A stretch of 60,146 nt of DNA from assembly GCF_009696575.1 (NCBI RefSeq), contig NZ_VULQ01000012.1, forward strand, positions 1 through 60,146. The letters are read 5' to 3'. The notes below the pieces were generated by a model. That model had not been told where the DNA came from. It worked only from the letters and a program-made list of their open reading frames with translations, and searched no databases. The position numbers and the translations under genes were made by a program. The stretch is from Anaerococcus porci. GTDB taxonomy: Bacteria > Bacillota > Clostridia > Tissierellales > Peptoniphilaceae. Below, piece by piece: positions 23,856 through 32,502 of this stretch (its first letter is position 1; each line of letters opens with the position of its first letter).

Positions 23856-25181
23856 TTACTCTTCTTTTAAGCTAAGGTCTGTAAAGGTTGTACATTTCTT
23901 ATGGAAGAATAGTTCCATAATACCTGTTGGACCATTTCTATGTTTGGCAAGTATTACTTTTGCAACATTCGGATTGTCTTCCTCGTCATAGTAATCTTCC
24001 CTATATAAAAGCATTACAACATCGGCATCTTGCTCTATTGCCCCTGATTCACGAAGATCTGATAAGATTGGCTTATGGTCACTTCTTTTATCAGCCTCAC
24101 GGGATAACTGTGCAAGAGAAAGAATTGGGCAATTTATTTCTTTTGATAAAGACTTAAGCCCCCTAGAAATATTTGCAATCTCTTGTTGTCTATTGTCAAA
24201 TCTTCCTTCCCCTGTCATAAGCTGTAAATAATCTATGACTACAAGATCAAGGCCTGATTCAGCCTTTAGTCTTTTACACTTACTCCTTAATTCCGATAAA
24301 GTAATTCCCGCCGTTTCATCAACATAAAGATCTTTTTCTTTTATACTTGTTATAGCTTCAACTATGGCAATCCACTCATCTGCTTCAAGTTGACCATTTA
24401 TTATATTTTCAAGCTCAATCATAGAAACCATTGAGATAAGCCTTTGATTAAGCTGATATGTAGACATCTCAAGCGAAAAAAACGCTACTGATTTTCCAAC
24501 TTTTGCTGCATTCCAAGCCATAGTAAGTCCTAAGGCGGTTTTTCCCATAGCTGGCCTTGCTGCAAGAAGAATTAATTGAGAGTTTTGAAGACCTGAAAGT
24601 TTATCATCAACTGTTGAAAGACCTGTTGTAACCCCTGTTATCTTTCCATCATTTAAACTTAAAAGCTCAAGTTGTCTTATGGTATCATCCATGGTATCGG
24701 AGACTCTAATGAGACCCTTATCAAGATTATTCTGGCTTATTTCAAATATCCTTGACTCAGCTTTCTCTATTACATCTTTAGCTTCTTTTTTCTCACTATA
24801 GGATTCTCCTACTATCTCTTCACATGTTGTAATAAGAGCCCTAAGTAAGGCCTTTTCTTTGACATTTTCAGCATATTGGTCAATATTTGGAGTATAAAAT
24901 GAGGAGAGTGTTATCTCTGCAATGAACTCCTCTCCCCCTACTTCTTCCAAAATGTTTTCTGATTTTAATTTTGATATAAGACTTACTTCATCTATTTTTA
25001 TGTCCTTTTGATACATAGAAATCAAAGTCTTATAAATTCTTTGACATCTTGAATCATAAAACTCATATGGCTTTATTAATTCTATAGCCTGGTCTATGGT
25101 TTCATTTTTTGTTAATATACATCCAATTATAGCCATTTCTGAACGAATGTCACTAGGCATTTGCCTAAGACTTTCTTCCAT
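23856..25181 (-). CDS. dnaB: Replicative DNA helicase
   Basis: This is the ring-shaped 5'-3' helicase of the replisome (called DnaC in Bacillus subtilis). It has 441 residues. The N-terminal domain, which meets primase, covers about 1-150 (MPSDIRSEMAIIGCILTKNET). The RecA-like C-terminal domain has Walker A ARPAMGKTALGLTMAWN near 205, Walker B LDLVVIDYLQLM, SRGLKSLSKEINCPILSLAQLSR, and SDLRESGAIEQDADVVMLL with the arginine finger later in AKHRNGPTG. No intein is present. It begins on the last base of rplI. Confidence 0.96.
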   Translation of the reverse strand: MEESLRQMPSDIRSEMAIIGCILTKNETIDQAIELIKPYEFYDSRCQRIYKTLISMYQKDIKIDEVSLISKLKSENILEEVGGEEFIAEITLSSFYTPNIDQYAENVKEKALLRALITTCEEIVGESYSEKKEAKDVIEKAESRIFEISQNNLDKGLIRVSDTMDDTIRQLELLSLNDGKITGVTTGLSTVDDKLSGLQNSQLILLAARPAMGKTALGLTMAWNAAKVGKSVAFFSLEMSTYQLNQRLISMVSMIELENIINGQLEADEWIAIVEAITSIKEKDLYVDETAGITLSELRSKCKRLKAESGLDLVVIDYLQLMTGEGRFDNRQQEIANISRGLKSLSKEINCPILSLAQLSREADKRSDHKPILSDLRESGAIEQDADVVMLLYREDYYDEEDNPNVAKVILAKHRNGPTGIMELFFHKKCTTFTDLSLKEE

Positions 25182-25624
25182 TATTCTGCCTCAACTATAA
25201 CTTTTAAACTTGCACTTATTTGTTGGTATAACTTGATATCTACTGTATATTCTCCCAAAGAATCAATCTTATCAGTCTTATCTATTTTCTTTTTGTCAAC
25301 TTCAATATTCTTTTTATTTAAAGCTTCCATTATATCCTTGCTGGTAATAGAACCGAATAATTTTCCTTCTTCTCCAGCTCTAACCTTAATAGTGATTTCA
25401 GTATTTTCAATTTTTTCTTTATTTTCCTTAGCCTTAGCTATATTTTCATCTTCTTGCTTTTTAATCTCTGCTTGATGTTCTCTAAGCTTAGCTAAATTTT
25501 CCTTATTAGCTTCGATTCCAAGATTGTTTGGAAGGATATAGTTTCTAAAGTATCCTTGCTTTACATTTACAACTTCACCCTTTTTCCCAATTTTCTTAAC
25601 ATCTTCAGTTAAAATTATCTTCAT
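25181..25624 (-). CDS. rplI: Large ribosomal subunit protein bL9
   Basis: L9 binds 23S rRNA near the L1 stalk and helps keep the reading frame. It has 147 residues: N-terminal rRNA-binding domain MKIILTEDVKKIGKKGEVVNVKQGYFRNYI (key part DVKKIGKKGEV), a long charged helix (about 42-75) and a C-terminal domain. The start overlaps gdpP by 20 bp; AGGAGA precedes it. The order gdpP-rplI-dnaB is the common Firmicute one. Confidence 0.96.
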   Translation of the reverse strand: MKIILTEDVKKIGKKGEVVNVKQGYFRNYILPNNLGIEANKENLAKLREHQAEIKKQEDENIAKAKENKEKIENTEITIKVRAGEEGKLFGSITSKDIMEALNKKNIEVDKKKIDKTDKIDSLGEYTVDIKLYQQISASLKVIVEAE

Positions 25625-27611
25625 CTTCTGTCATCTCCTCTTCTAAGTATTCATTAATTGCTTTCCTAAGCATAAGCTCTGCTTCATCTATATCCATATC
25701 TAGTTGGGTTGCGGCTGCTGTTAAATGACCACCTCCACCGATTCTTTCAAGAATAAGTTGGACAGATATATCACCTAGACTTCTACCAGATATGTGAATT
25801 CTATCATTTGATCTTGTTAAAACAAAACTTGCCTTAACTCCTTTTATATTTAACAAATCATCTGCTGCCTGGCTTGCTATTAAGGTTGAGCCATCCATTT
25901 CTCTATTAAAATGTCCTATAGCTATGAAGTCATTTACAACAGAGGAGTCAGCTATAACCTCAGACTTATATTTTACTATTTCAAAGTCATCTTTAAACAT
26001 TCTTTTTATAATAATTGAATCTGCCCCCCATCTTTTTAAGATTGATGCAGCTTCAAACGTCCTTACACCAGTTTGATAAACAAAATTCTTAGTATCTACG
26101 GTTATACCTGCAAGAAGGGCCTCTGCAACCGGAACTCTTGCCTTAAAGGATTCATCAAAGTAATTTAAAATCTCTGTTACAAGCTCACTTGCACTTGATG
26201 CATAAGGCTCTATATACGAAATCGTTGCATTTCTTATATAATTATTCCCTCTCCTATGATGATCTATTACTACAATTTGGTCAGTCCTATCAAGAAGTGA
26301 TGGAGCTTCAGTTGAATTTTTCCTGTGATTATCTGTAACAATTACAAGGGATGCTTGATCCATTAATTCAAGTGCCCTAACTTCTGTTATTACATTCTCC
26401 CTAAATCCGTCTAAACTATCAACTGTCCTATTATATATATTTTCTATGGGTTTATTAACTTCATTAAGTAAGAAATAACAATCTTTTCCAGTACTTTTTA
26501 CTATTTCATAAACTCCAAGAGCTGAGCCAAAGGAGTCCATATCCGGATTGTTATGACCCATAACAAAAACCTTTGAAGAAGACTCAATAAGTCTTTTTAG
26601 AGCTTGAGATATCACCCTTGATCTAACTTTTGAAGTTTTCTCAGTTGCTTTTGATTTTCCTCCAAAATATTCATAATTATCTCCCTCTTTAATAACAACT
26701 TGGTCTCCGCCACGAGATAGGGCAATGTCTATTGATATTCTTGAATCTTCATATACATCTAATGGTTTTTTCCCCGCAAGGCCTACCCCTATTGATAAAG
26801 TAGGTTGAATAGTATTTCCCCTATCCACTTCTCTTACAAGGTCAAGAATCTTAAACTTTGACTCATAGATTTTTTTATAATCATCAAAGTGTAGCATTAC
26901 TATATATCTATCATTTTCATACTTTCTAACCATAGCCCCATACTCTTCAAAGTAGTTCATTATAATCCTATCAATCTCACCTGTAAGAGAGGATCTATCA
27001 CTTGCCTTAGTAGATTGCCTTAAATCATCATAATTGTCTATATACATGGACAATACAACAAGTCTTCTATCTTTAAATATCTTTTTTATATTTTCATCAC
27101 TTGTATTATCTATTCCATATACAAAGGTAAGATCTTTATCAAACTTATCCCTTTTTATGGTTGAATAATAAAATTCATAAGTTTTATCATATATTTTTAC
27201 AGTAATAGGCTTTGATGATTCTCTATCAAAATCTACCTCGCTAAAATCGCTTATAAAATTATTTACACTTTTGCCTATTAAATGTTTGGCTTCAAATATA
27301 TCTTTAAAATTTGAATTATGCCATTTTATCATTTTACCATCTTCAAGTATAACAATTGGAAAGGGCATTTGAAATACAACATTTTTTGTTATTTCATCAA
27401 AGGAATAATCCATCTCATCTATATATTCTTGAAAAAAATCTCTCTTATCCTCATCTAGTTTTTTTATATAAAAATATAAGACTATAGAAAGTATCAATCC
27501 AATAGTTGCAAATATTTTTTCATAAAAAAATAATACTATAGATACTAAAATAGGTAAGATAAGTAAAAATATATAATTTTCTTTAGTAAAAAACTTAAGT
27601 TTATCTTTCAT
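25605..27611 (-). CDS. gdpP: Cyclic-di-AMP phosphodiesterase
   Basis: It hydrolyses c-di-AMP to pApA, which tunes potassium balance, wall stress and beta-lactam tolerance. It has 668 residues. Two transmembrane helices fill residues 13-50, followed by a PAS-type sensor (about 60-150, where heme may bind in relatives), a degenerate GGDEF domain (about 170-305) and a DHH-DHHA1 catalytic part from about 345: VFVMGHNNPDMDSFGSALG, VIVTDNHRKN, VIDHHRRGNN, and the closing IGGGGHLTAAATQ. All metal ligands of the DHH part look present. It overlaps yybS by 11 bp and rplI by 20 bp. Confidence 0.95.
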   Translation of the reverse strand: MKDKLKFFTKENYIFLLILPILVSIVLFFYEKIFATIGLILSIVLYFYIKKLDEDKRDFFQEYIDEMDYSFDEITKNVVFQMPFPIVILEDGKMIKWHNSNFKDIFEAKHLIGKSVNNFISDFSEVDFDRESSKPITVKIYDKTYEFYYSTIKRDKFDKDLTFVYGIDNTSDENIKKIFKDRRLVVLSMYIDNYDDLRQSTKASDRSSLTGEIDRIIMNYFEEYGAMVRKYENDRYIVMLHFDDYKKIYESKFKILDLVREVDRGNTIQPTLSIGVGLAGKKPLDVYEDSRISIDIALSRGGDQVVIKEGDNYEYFGGKSKATEKTSKVRSRVISQALKRLIESSSKVFVMGHNNPDMDSFGSALGVYEIVKSTGKDCYFLLNEVNKPIENIYNRTVDSLDGFRENVITEVRALELMDQASLVIVTDNHRKNSTEAPSLLDRTDQIVVIDHHRRGNNYIRNATISYIEPYASSASELVTEILNYFDESFKARVPVAEALLAGITVDTKNFVYQTGVRTFEAASILKRWGADSIIIKRMFKDDFEIVKYKSEVIADSSVVNDFIAIGHFNREMDGSTLIASQAADDLLNIKGVKASFVLTRSNDRIHISGRSLGDISVQLILERIGGGGHLTAAATQLDMDIDEAELMLRKAINEYLEEEMTEDEDNFN

Positions 27612-28488
27612 ATTGCCTCACTTTTTCTCTTATATTAAATACTACATCAATTGCTCCAATTACAGCAAAAACATCTGATAAAATTGCAAATACAAAGAAT
27701 ATCAAAACCCAATTTATAAATCTAGTAAGCTTTGATTTTTTTGCTGAAAAATAATCTAATAACAATAGACCATTTATCTGTAACAGACTCATTGTAACTG
27801 ATAAAGCATTTAATTTAATAATTTCAAAGTCTAAACCTAGAAAATATGCAAAGGTGGAAATTAATAAAAATATTATAAATAATATAATAATATCCTTAAT
27901 TTCCAACCTAAATCTATTTATACTTATTAAATCCCTAATCTTATCATCCCTGTAATTAAGGTAATTTCTTATAAGTTTTAGACAAATAAAATTATAAATA
28001 AGATTTAATATTACACACATTGCAGGAATTGTTCTAAGAGCGTTTACTATAAATATTTCATCAAGTTCAACTCCCTCACTTTCAAAAGCTTTTGACAACT
28101 CGCCTACGATTATTTTAAAGTCTATGTAACCTTTACTATAAATATACCCAAGTAAAGTCAATATAAATATTGATGTAAGTGACGTCAATATAAAAAGGCT
28201 AGTTTTATCTTCTATATCTCTTCTTATTAAAAAAATAATAAGTAATGAAAAGATAAGACTTGGAGATAAAACTATAAGTGTAAGGCTTAAATCCAGAATA
28301 GATGAAAATAAACCTGTTAAAAACAAGTATATAAAAGTTTCTTTCTTATCATACATTCCTAATTTTATAGTCATAAGTATGGGAATACTTAAAGAAAAAA
28401 CCAGTAAATATTGTGATAAAAATAAAACAATCGAACTTATTATAGCAAATAACAAGGCATCATTTTTCTTATTTGATTTTTCTATCAT
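27601..28488 (-). CDS. YybS family (DUF2232) membrane protein
   Basis: A 295-residue, very hydrophobic protein with about eight transmembrane helices and a short basic N-terminus. It is at the place where Firmicutes usually encode YybS, directly before gdpP. YybS function is unknown; structural resemblance to ECF-transporter S components has been suggested for this family. It is the first gene of the replication operon, with AAAGGA before the ATG and a TATAAT-like -10 at about 28531-28536. Confidence 0.82.
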   Translation of the reverse strand: MIEKSNKKNDALLFAIISSIVLFLSQYLLVFSLSIPILMTIKLGMYDKKETFIYLFLTGLFSSILDLSLTLIVLSPSLIFSLLIIFLIRRDIEDKTSLFILTSLTSIFILTLLGYIYSKGYIDFKIIVGELSKAFESEGVELDEIFIVNALRTIPAMCVILNLIYNFICLKLIRNYLNYRDDKIRDLISINRFRLEIKDIIILFIIFLLISTFAYFLGLDFEIIKLNALSVTMSLLQINGLLLLDYFSAKKSKLTRFINWVLIFFVFAILSDVFAVIGAIDVVFNIREKVRQYER

Positions 28489-28545
28489 AAAAATCCTTTC
28501 TTAATTTTTTATAGGACGTTTATTAAATAGATTATACAATTTTTC

Positions 28546-28578
28546 ACAAAAAAAGCTAACCTTTTTAAGGCTAGCTTT
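28546..28578 (-). terminator. Terminator after the catalase remnant
   Basis: A stem AAAGCTA-CCTT/AAGG-TAGCTTT with one mismatch is followed on the minus strand by seven T. It ends the former catalase transcript just before the yybS promoter. Confidence 0.75.
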
Positions 28579-28598
28579 CTTAAAAATTTATTATATCA

Positions 28599-28980
28599 TT
28601 ATAATAGATATGGATCATCTTCTGGATCTATAAACTTTGTAGGATCATAATCTGTTTTTATCTCTTTCCAATCTTTTTCACTTAAGTTCCTAGATGGTTT
28701 ATTTAATTCTGGATGATCATTGTTTGCCTTAAAATTTCTTTCTTCACTGTCTCTTTTTGGAAGATTTAAGTCTACATCATTTATATCAATTTCTAAAGCT
28801 TTTGCAAGCCTTTTTCCATAGTCTTAATCAGCTTGATAGTATAAATCAATCCACCTATGTTTAATTTGATATGTTGAATTCCCAATAGCCCTTGCAGTAT
28901 TTCACATATTGATCTTCAGTCATAGCATTGTATAAAAGACCTGGTTGAGTGAAGTAATCTGAGTCATCAAAATTAACCGC
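28599..28980 (-). pseudogene. Heme catalase, C-terminal remnant
   Basis: About 125 codons resemble the end of a monofunctional heme catalase: NFDDSDYFTQPGLLYNAM (compare the usual DDYFTQxGxLYR-M), then after a frameshift IKHRWIDLYYQAD, a TAA stop at 28824-28826, and DYGKRLAKALEI, ending in TKFIDPEDDPYLL. The heme-binding and active-site two thirds of the gene (about 350 residues) are missing on the 5' side. With deletion, frameshift and stop it is not functional. The terminator behind it is kept. The loss fits an anaerobe that no longer needs catalase. Confidence 0.75.
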
Positions 28981-28988
28981 TATAAAAA

Positions 28989-29000
28989 ATAAACGTTTAT
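28989..29000. repeat. 12-bp perfect palindrome at the deletion edge before the phosphoesterase
   Basis: ATAAACGTTTAT lies in the gap between the catalase remnant and the phosphoesterase gene, about 85 bp before the latter's start. It may be an operator or a relic of the catalase region. Confidence 0.4.
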
Positions 29001-29085
29001 AAAATTCAACTCATAATCTTAGAATTTATAAATCAAGACTCTTATGGTATATTGATATAAAGAAAGTGTACAAGGAAGTGTAATT

Positions 29086-31212
29086 TTGAATAAAGATAAA
29101 AATAAGATAAGCTTTACCATTATTTCTGATACCCATATTTTATCTAGAGAATTAATGGCAGATAATAAAGAATTTAATATGGCTGTAAAATATGATAGGA
29201 AATTTTTAGTAGAGGGGCAAGGACTTTTAAAAGAGGCCTTAAAACTTGCAAGCACAAATGAAAGTAAATATCTTCTAATACCAGGAGATTTGACAAAAGA
29301 TGGTGAATTAAAATCTCACCTTGAAGTATCCTCTATCCTTAAAAAATGGAAAGATGAAGATAAGGATAGGCGAATCTTTCTAATTCCTGGAAATCACGAT
29401 ATAAATAACTACCAAGCATATAATTATAGAAAACTTGAAAATACTAAAACTATTGAACCTAAAGATTTTTTCGATATATATGATTTTACTTATAAAAACA
29501 ATATTATAAGTTTTTATAAGGATAGTTATCATTTTAAGAAATATCTAGATATACTTAATAAAAAATATGCAAGAGATGATAGGGATAAATACTACTGCCA
29601 GGGTTATCTTTCTTTTGCAGCAAGACTTGATGATAAGCTGTCAAATAAAAATTCTATATCTCTAATATTTTTAGATTCTTCAATTTATTCACTAGACTAT
29701 GAACAAAATCATAAAGATAGAAAAAATAATGTAGTTGGAGCTCTTGATAAAAATCTTATGAAATGGGCCGTAGATGAGATTGAAAAAGCTAAAAAAAGAA
29801 AGGATATGATTTTTGTCCTAGCTCACCATGCCTTAATTCCAAACTTCAGAAATCAAAGATTGGTACTTGGACCTTTTATCATTAAAAATTGGAATAAAAA
29901 ATATGAAGATTCCGATAAGCGTATAAATAATAAACTACCCATAGAAGTTTTGGCTGATATGAAAGTTAAATTTGTCTTTACAGGTCACCTCCATGAAAAT
30001 GGAACTGCCAAATATAAGTCAAAATGTGGAAATGAAATATTTAATATCCAAACAGGCTCTACTGTAACTTATCCCCTCCCTATAAGACAAATTAACGCTT
30101 ATGATGATATAGAAGATTTTAAGGGTTTTTCACTTGATATGAAAACTCAGCTTATAAAATCATTTGAATTTACTGACTTAAAGGGTGAAGATAAGAAAAT
30201 AAGTAATTCCATAAAATATGCCCTAGAAAATCAATTAAGTCTAAAGGATGTATTATTTAACTATGTCCATTCAATGGCTAAAAACCCATTGATTTCAAAT
30301 ATGGATATAAAAGAACTAATCTTAAATAATTTAAGTAGAACGCTAAAAATACATCTTTCAAATAAACTTTATCTTGAAGAAATTTTTGATAAATACATGG
30401 ATAAATTTCCATTTCACATTGATAAGTTTGGTGATGTATCTTATATTAAACTTAAAGATGAATCATTTATAAAAATAGATGCTTATAGATCTCATGCCTA
30501 TATAAAAACGAGTGATTTAGAAGAGTGCATAGAAATATTGGTAAAGCAGTTCGAAGATAAGATTATGACCACAGACAATATCATTTATTATTATGATAAG
30601 CTTATGAAAAAGGTACTTTCTATGCCTATAGGCAAAAATCATGACCAAACTCTTTATGATTTTTCGAACTATATTTATCAATACAAAAACTTAAATGAAA
30701 AAAGCACTCCATCTTATGTAGTAGAATTTATGGCAAAACTTAACAACCCGGATTTTTCTATAACTGATACAGTTATTGATTATTGTGAAAGTGAAATAAA
30801 TGAAATCTTTGAATTTTTAACTAAAAATATTTCATTTGAAAAAAATGGATCTAAAGATGAATTTTTCGATACTCTTCTTACTAGTAGGGGACTTTTTTTC
30901 CAAGGTATAATAACTTATATAAAAAGAAAATCAAATAATCTTCATCAGCTTTTAACCTTTATTGCTAAGTTTATCTTGAAAAAAAGAGCAGTTAAGGGAG
31001 TTGATATAGCTAAATTTATTGTATCATATAAAAAAGTTACTGATATAAAAGAAAATATGGGAAGGAAAATTCTTGGAAGGGCAAATCTTCGTTCTTATAT
31101 AATCGATCTTGTTAAGTCAATAAATAGTGAAGTCATTGAAACCTATGAAAATGAAGACTTAAATGAAAGAGATCATTACTTTGCCTATGTAGAATATGAT
31201 GATAAAAAATAA
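29086..31212 (+). CDS. Calcineurin-like metallophosphoesterase
   Basis: A 708-residue protein whose first 340 residues are a two-metal phosphoesterase: SDTH (14-17), LLIPGDLTKDGE, LIPGNHDIN, LAHHALIP and FTGHLHENG, all five metal-binding blocks. The remaining ~370 residues are helical, Lys/Asp-rich and unlike any domain I know. There is no signal peptide or anchor, so it is probably cytoplasmic, although related proteins are secreted. The substrate (phosphodiester, nucleotide or protein phosphate) cannot be told. Start is a TTG after AAGGAAG. It is a single-gene unit, followed by 400 bp without an intact gene. Confidence 0.85.
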   Translation: MNKDKNKISFTIISDTHILSRELMADNKEFNMAVKYDRKFLVEGQGLLKEALKLASTNESKYLLIPGDLTKDGELKSHLEVSSILKKWKDEDKDRRIFLIPGNHDINNYQAYNYRKLENTKTIEPKDFFDIYDFTYKNNIISFYKDSYHFKKYLDILNKKYARDDRDKYYCQGYLSFAARLDDKLSNKNSISLIFLDSSIYSLDYEQNHKDRKNNVVGALDKNLMKWAVDEIEKAKKRKDMIFVLAHHALIPNFRNQRLVLGPFIIKNWNKKYEDSDKRINNKLPIEVLADMKVKFVFTGHLHENGTAKYKSKCGNEIFNIQTGSTVTYPLPIRQINAYDDIEDFKGFSLDMKTQLIKSFEFTDLKGEDKKISNSIKYALENQLSLKDVLFNYVHSMAKNPLISNMDIKELILNNLSRTLKIHLSNKLYLEEIFDKYMDKFPFHIDKFGDVSYIKLKDESFIKIDAYRSHAYIKTSDLEECIEILVKQFEDKIMTTDNIIYYYDKLMKKVLSMPIGKNHDQTLYDFSNYIYQYKNLNEKSTPSYVVEFMAKLNNPDFSITDTVIDYCESEINEIFEFLTKNISFEKNGSKDEFFDTLLTSRGLFFQGIITYIKRKSNNLHQLLTFIAKFILKKRAVKGVDIAKFIVSYKKVTDIKENMGRKILGRANLRSYIIDLVKSINSEVIETYENEDLNERDHYFAYVEYDDKK

Positions 31213-31563
31213 GAACTTCTTATTAATGATATGTACTCTCTTTACTAGAAAAACAAGTAAAGAAAGTACACATCACTAATTGCAACAGACCGATTTTCAA
31301 ATCATATGTAAACTTAATAATAATTATTAAATTGTTACCATTAAAATTATATTCCCATATTTCATCTTAAAGTATAGATAACTATATATTTAAATCGTAA
31401 TCACATTTTACCTTTTTAAATTATTCATTATCATTTTATTTAATAATTTCATCATTAAATTTACTATATATTGCCCCATTTATATGGAATTTTTCATAAA
31501 AATTGTCATTTTGACTTAGAGCCCATTAATTTTTATTTATAAGAAATTAAAATAATTCTTAAT
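31213..31563. other. Intergenic stretch with a hairpin and possible decayed gene
   Basis: No intact gene. At about 31233-31273 an imperfect stem (GTACTcTCTTTACT with AGTAAAGAaAGTAC) forms without a T-run. On the minus strand between about 31330 and 31525 one frame reads NFYEKFHINGAIYSKFNDEI and then further protein-like pieces separated by stops, which looks like a badly decayed gene. Confidence 0.4.
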
Positions 31564-31567
31564 TTAA

Positions 31568-31603
31568 AAAAATGACTACTGCAGAATCTGCAATAGTCAT
31601 TTT
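31568..31603 (-). terminator. Crotonase gene terminator
   Basis: Arms AAAAATGACTA-c-TGCAGA and TCTGCA-a-TAGTCATTTTT; followed on the minus strand by a T-run. It is 13 bp past the stop codon. Confidence 0.88.
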
Positions 31604-31615
31604 TCATTAATTTTT

Positions 31616-32392
31616 TTAAAAGTCTTTTAAATCTGCTTTTCTTTTTTCTAAGAATGCTGTCATCCCTTCTTTTTTATCATGAGTATCAAATGTTGATGCA
31701 AAAGTATTTGCTTCAAGTTGGATACCTGTATGAAGATCTGATTCTAGTCCAAGATTTATGGCTTGTTTTGCTAAAGTTACTGCATAACTTGCTTGAGCTT
31801 TTATCTTTTCAGCCATTTGTGTACAATAATCAATTAACTCTTCTTTTTCAACTACATGATTTACAAGACCAATTCTATAAGCTTCATCAGCTTTGATTGA
31901 GTCTGTTGTAAATATTAATTCTTTAGCAATTCCCTTTCCCACTAATCTAGGAAGCCTCTGTGTTCCACCAAATCCTGGTATTATTCCAAGACCTACTTCA
32001 GGTTGACCGAATCTTGCATTCTTGCTTGCTATTCTTATATCACAAGCCATAGAAATTTCACATCCACCACCTAAGGCAAATCCATTTACAGCAGCTATAG
32101 TAACTTGTGGCATTTCTTCAAGCATATTAAATGTTTCATAAGCGAGTAAACTCATATCTCTTGCTTGTTGAGAATTAGAGTTAACCATTTCAGAGATATC
32201 AGCACCAGCTACAAAAGATTTTTCTCCACCACCTGTAAGAATCAAAACTTTAACATCTTTTCTACTTCTAATGTCATTAAAAGTTTCATTTAATTCTTTT
32301 AAAGTTTCAGTATTAAGAGCATTAAGAGCTTTTGGTCTGTCGATAGTAACATAAGCAATTTCATTTTCAACATTTAGCTTAATATTATTCAT
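31616..32392 (-). CDS. crt: Enoyl-CoA hydratase / crotonase (3-hydroxybutyryl-CoA dehydratase-like)
   Basis: It hydrates enoyl-CoA reversibly. In clostridia the closest relatives (Crt) act on crotonyl-CoA in butyrate formation. It has 258 residues. The oxyanion-hole elements are FVAGADISEM (around 60-70) and NGFALGGGC (103-111). Both catalytic Glu are present, Glu 112 in GGGCE and Glu 132 in GQPEVGLGIIPG. The C-terminus ends in the family's AFLEKRKADLKDF. It has a near-consensus promoter and its own terminator, so it is monocistronic; the other butyrate genes (thl, hbd, bcd-etf) are not here. Real substrate is inferred. Confidence 0.9.
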   Translation of the reverse strand: MNNIKLNVENEIAYVTIDRPKALNALNTETLKELNETFNDIRSRKDVKVLILTGGGEKSFVAGADISEMVNSNSQQARDMSLLAYETFNMLEEMPQVTIAAVNGFALGGGCEISMACDIRIASKNARFGQPEVGLGIIPGFGGTQRLPRLVGKGIAKELIFTTDSIKADEAYRIGLVNHVVEKEELIDYCTQMAEKIKAQASYAVTLAKQAINLGLESDLHTGIQLEANTFASTFDTHDKKEGMTAFLEKRKADLKDF

Positions 32393-32439
32393 TGTAAATC
32401 TCCTTTAAATTTATATAACGATTTCTAACTATATTTTAT

Positions 32440-32468
32440 ATGATATACTATTGTTTAATTTTTGTCAA
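32440..32468 (-). promoter_or_regulatory. Strong sigma-A promoter of the crotonase gene
   Basis: Minus-strand TTGACA (32463-32468), 17-bp spacer, TATCAT (32440-32445). The -35 is perfect. AAAGGAG stands before the ATG at 32392. Confidence 0.85.
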
Positions 32469-32481
32469 GCAACTTAAAATT

Positions 32482-32502
32482 AAAACACCCATAGGGTGCT
32501 TT
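32482..32502 (-). terminator. Terminator of the DUF1846 gene
   Basis: CACCC (32486-32490) and GGGTG (32494-32498) form a short GC stem with a three-base loop, followed on the minus strand by TTTTAATTTT. It touches the stop codon at 32503. Confidence 0.75.

Noticed and set aside
24000-24160. Open frames on the plus strand inside dnaB, prfB, aroE, gdpP and other genes
   Set aside because: They are shadows of strongly supported genes on the other strand, with no ribosome sites or recognisable motifs.
25161-25475. A 104-residue hydrophobic reading frame on the plus strand over rplI
   Set aside because: It is the complement of the clear rplI gene; its Phe/Leu/Ser richness reflects the Lys/Glu-rich L9 sequence.
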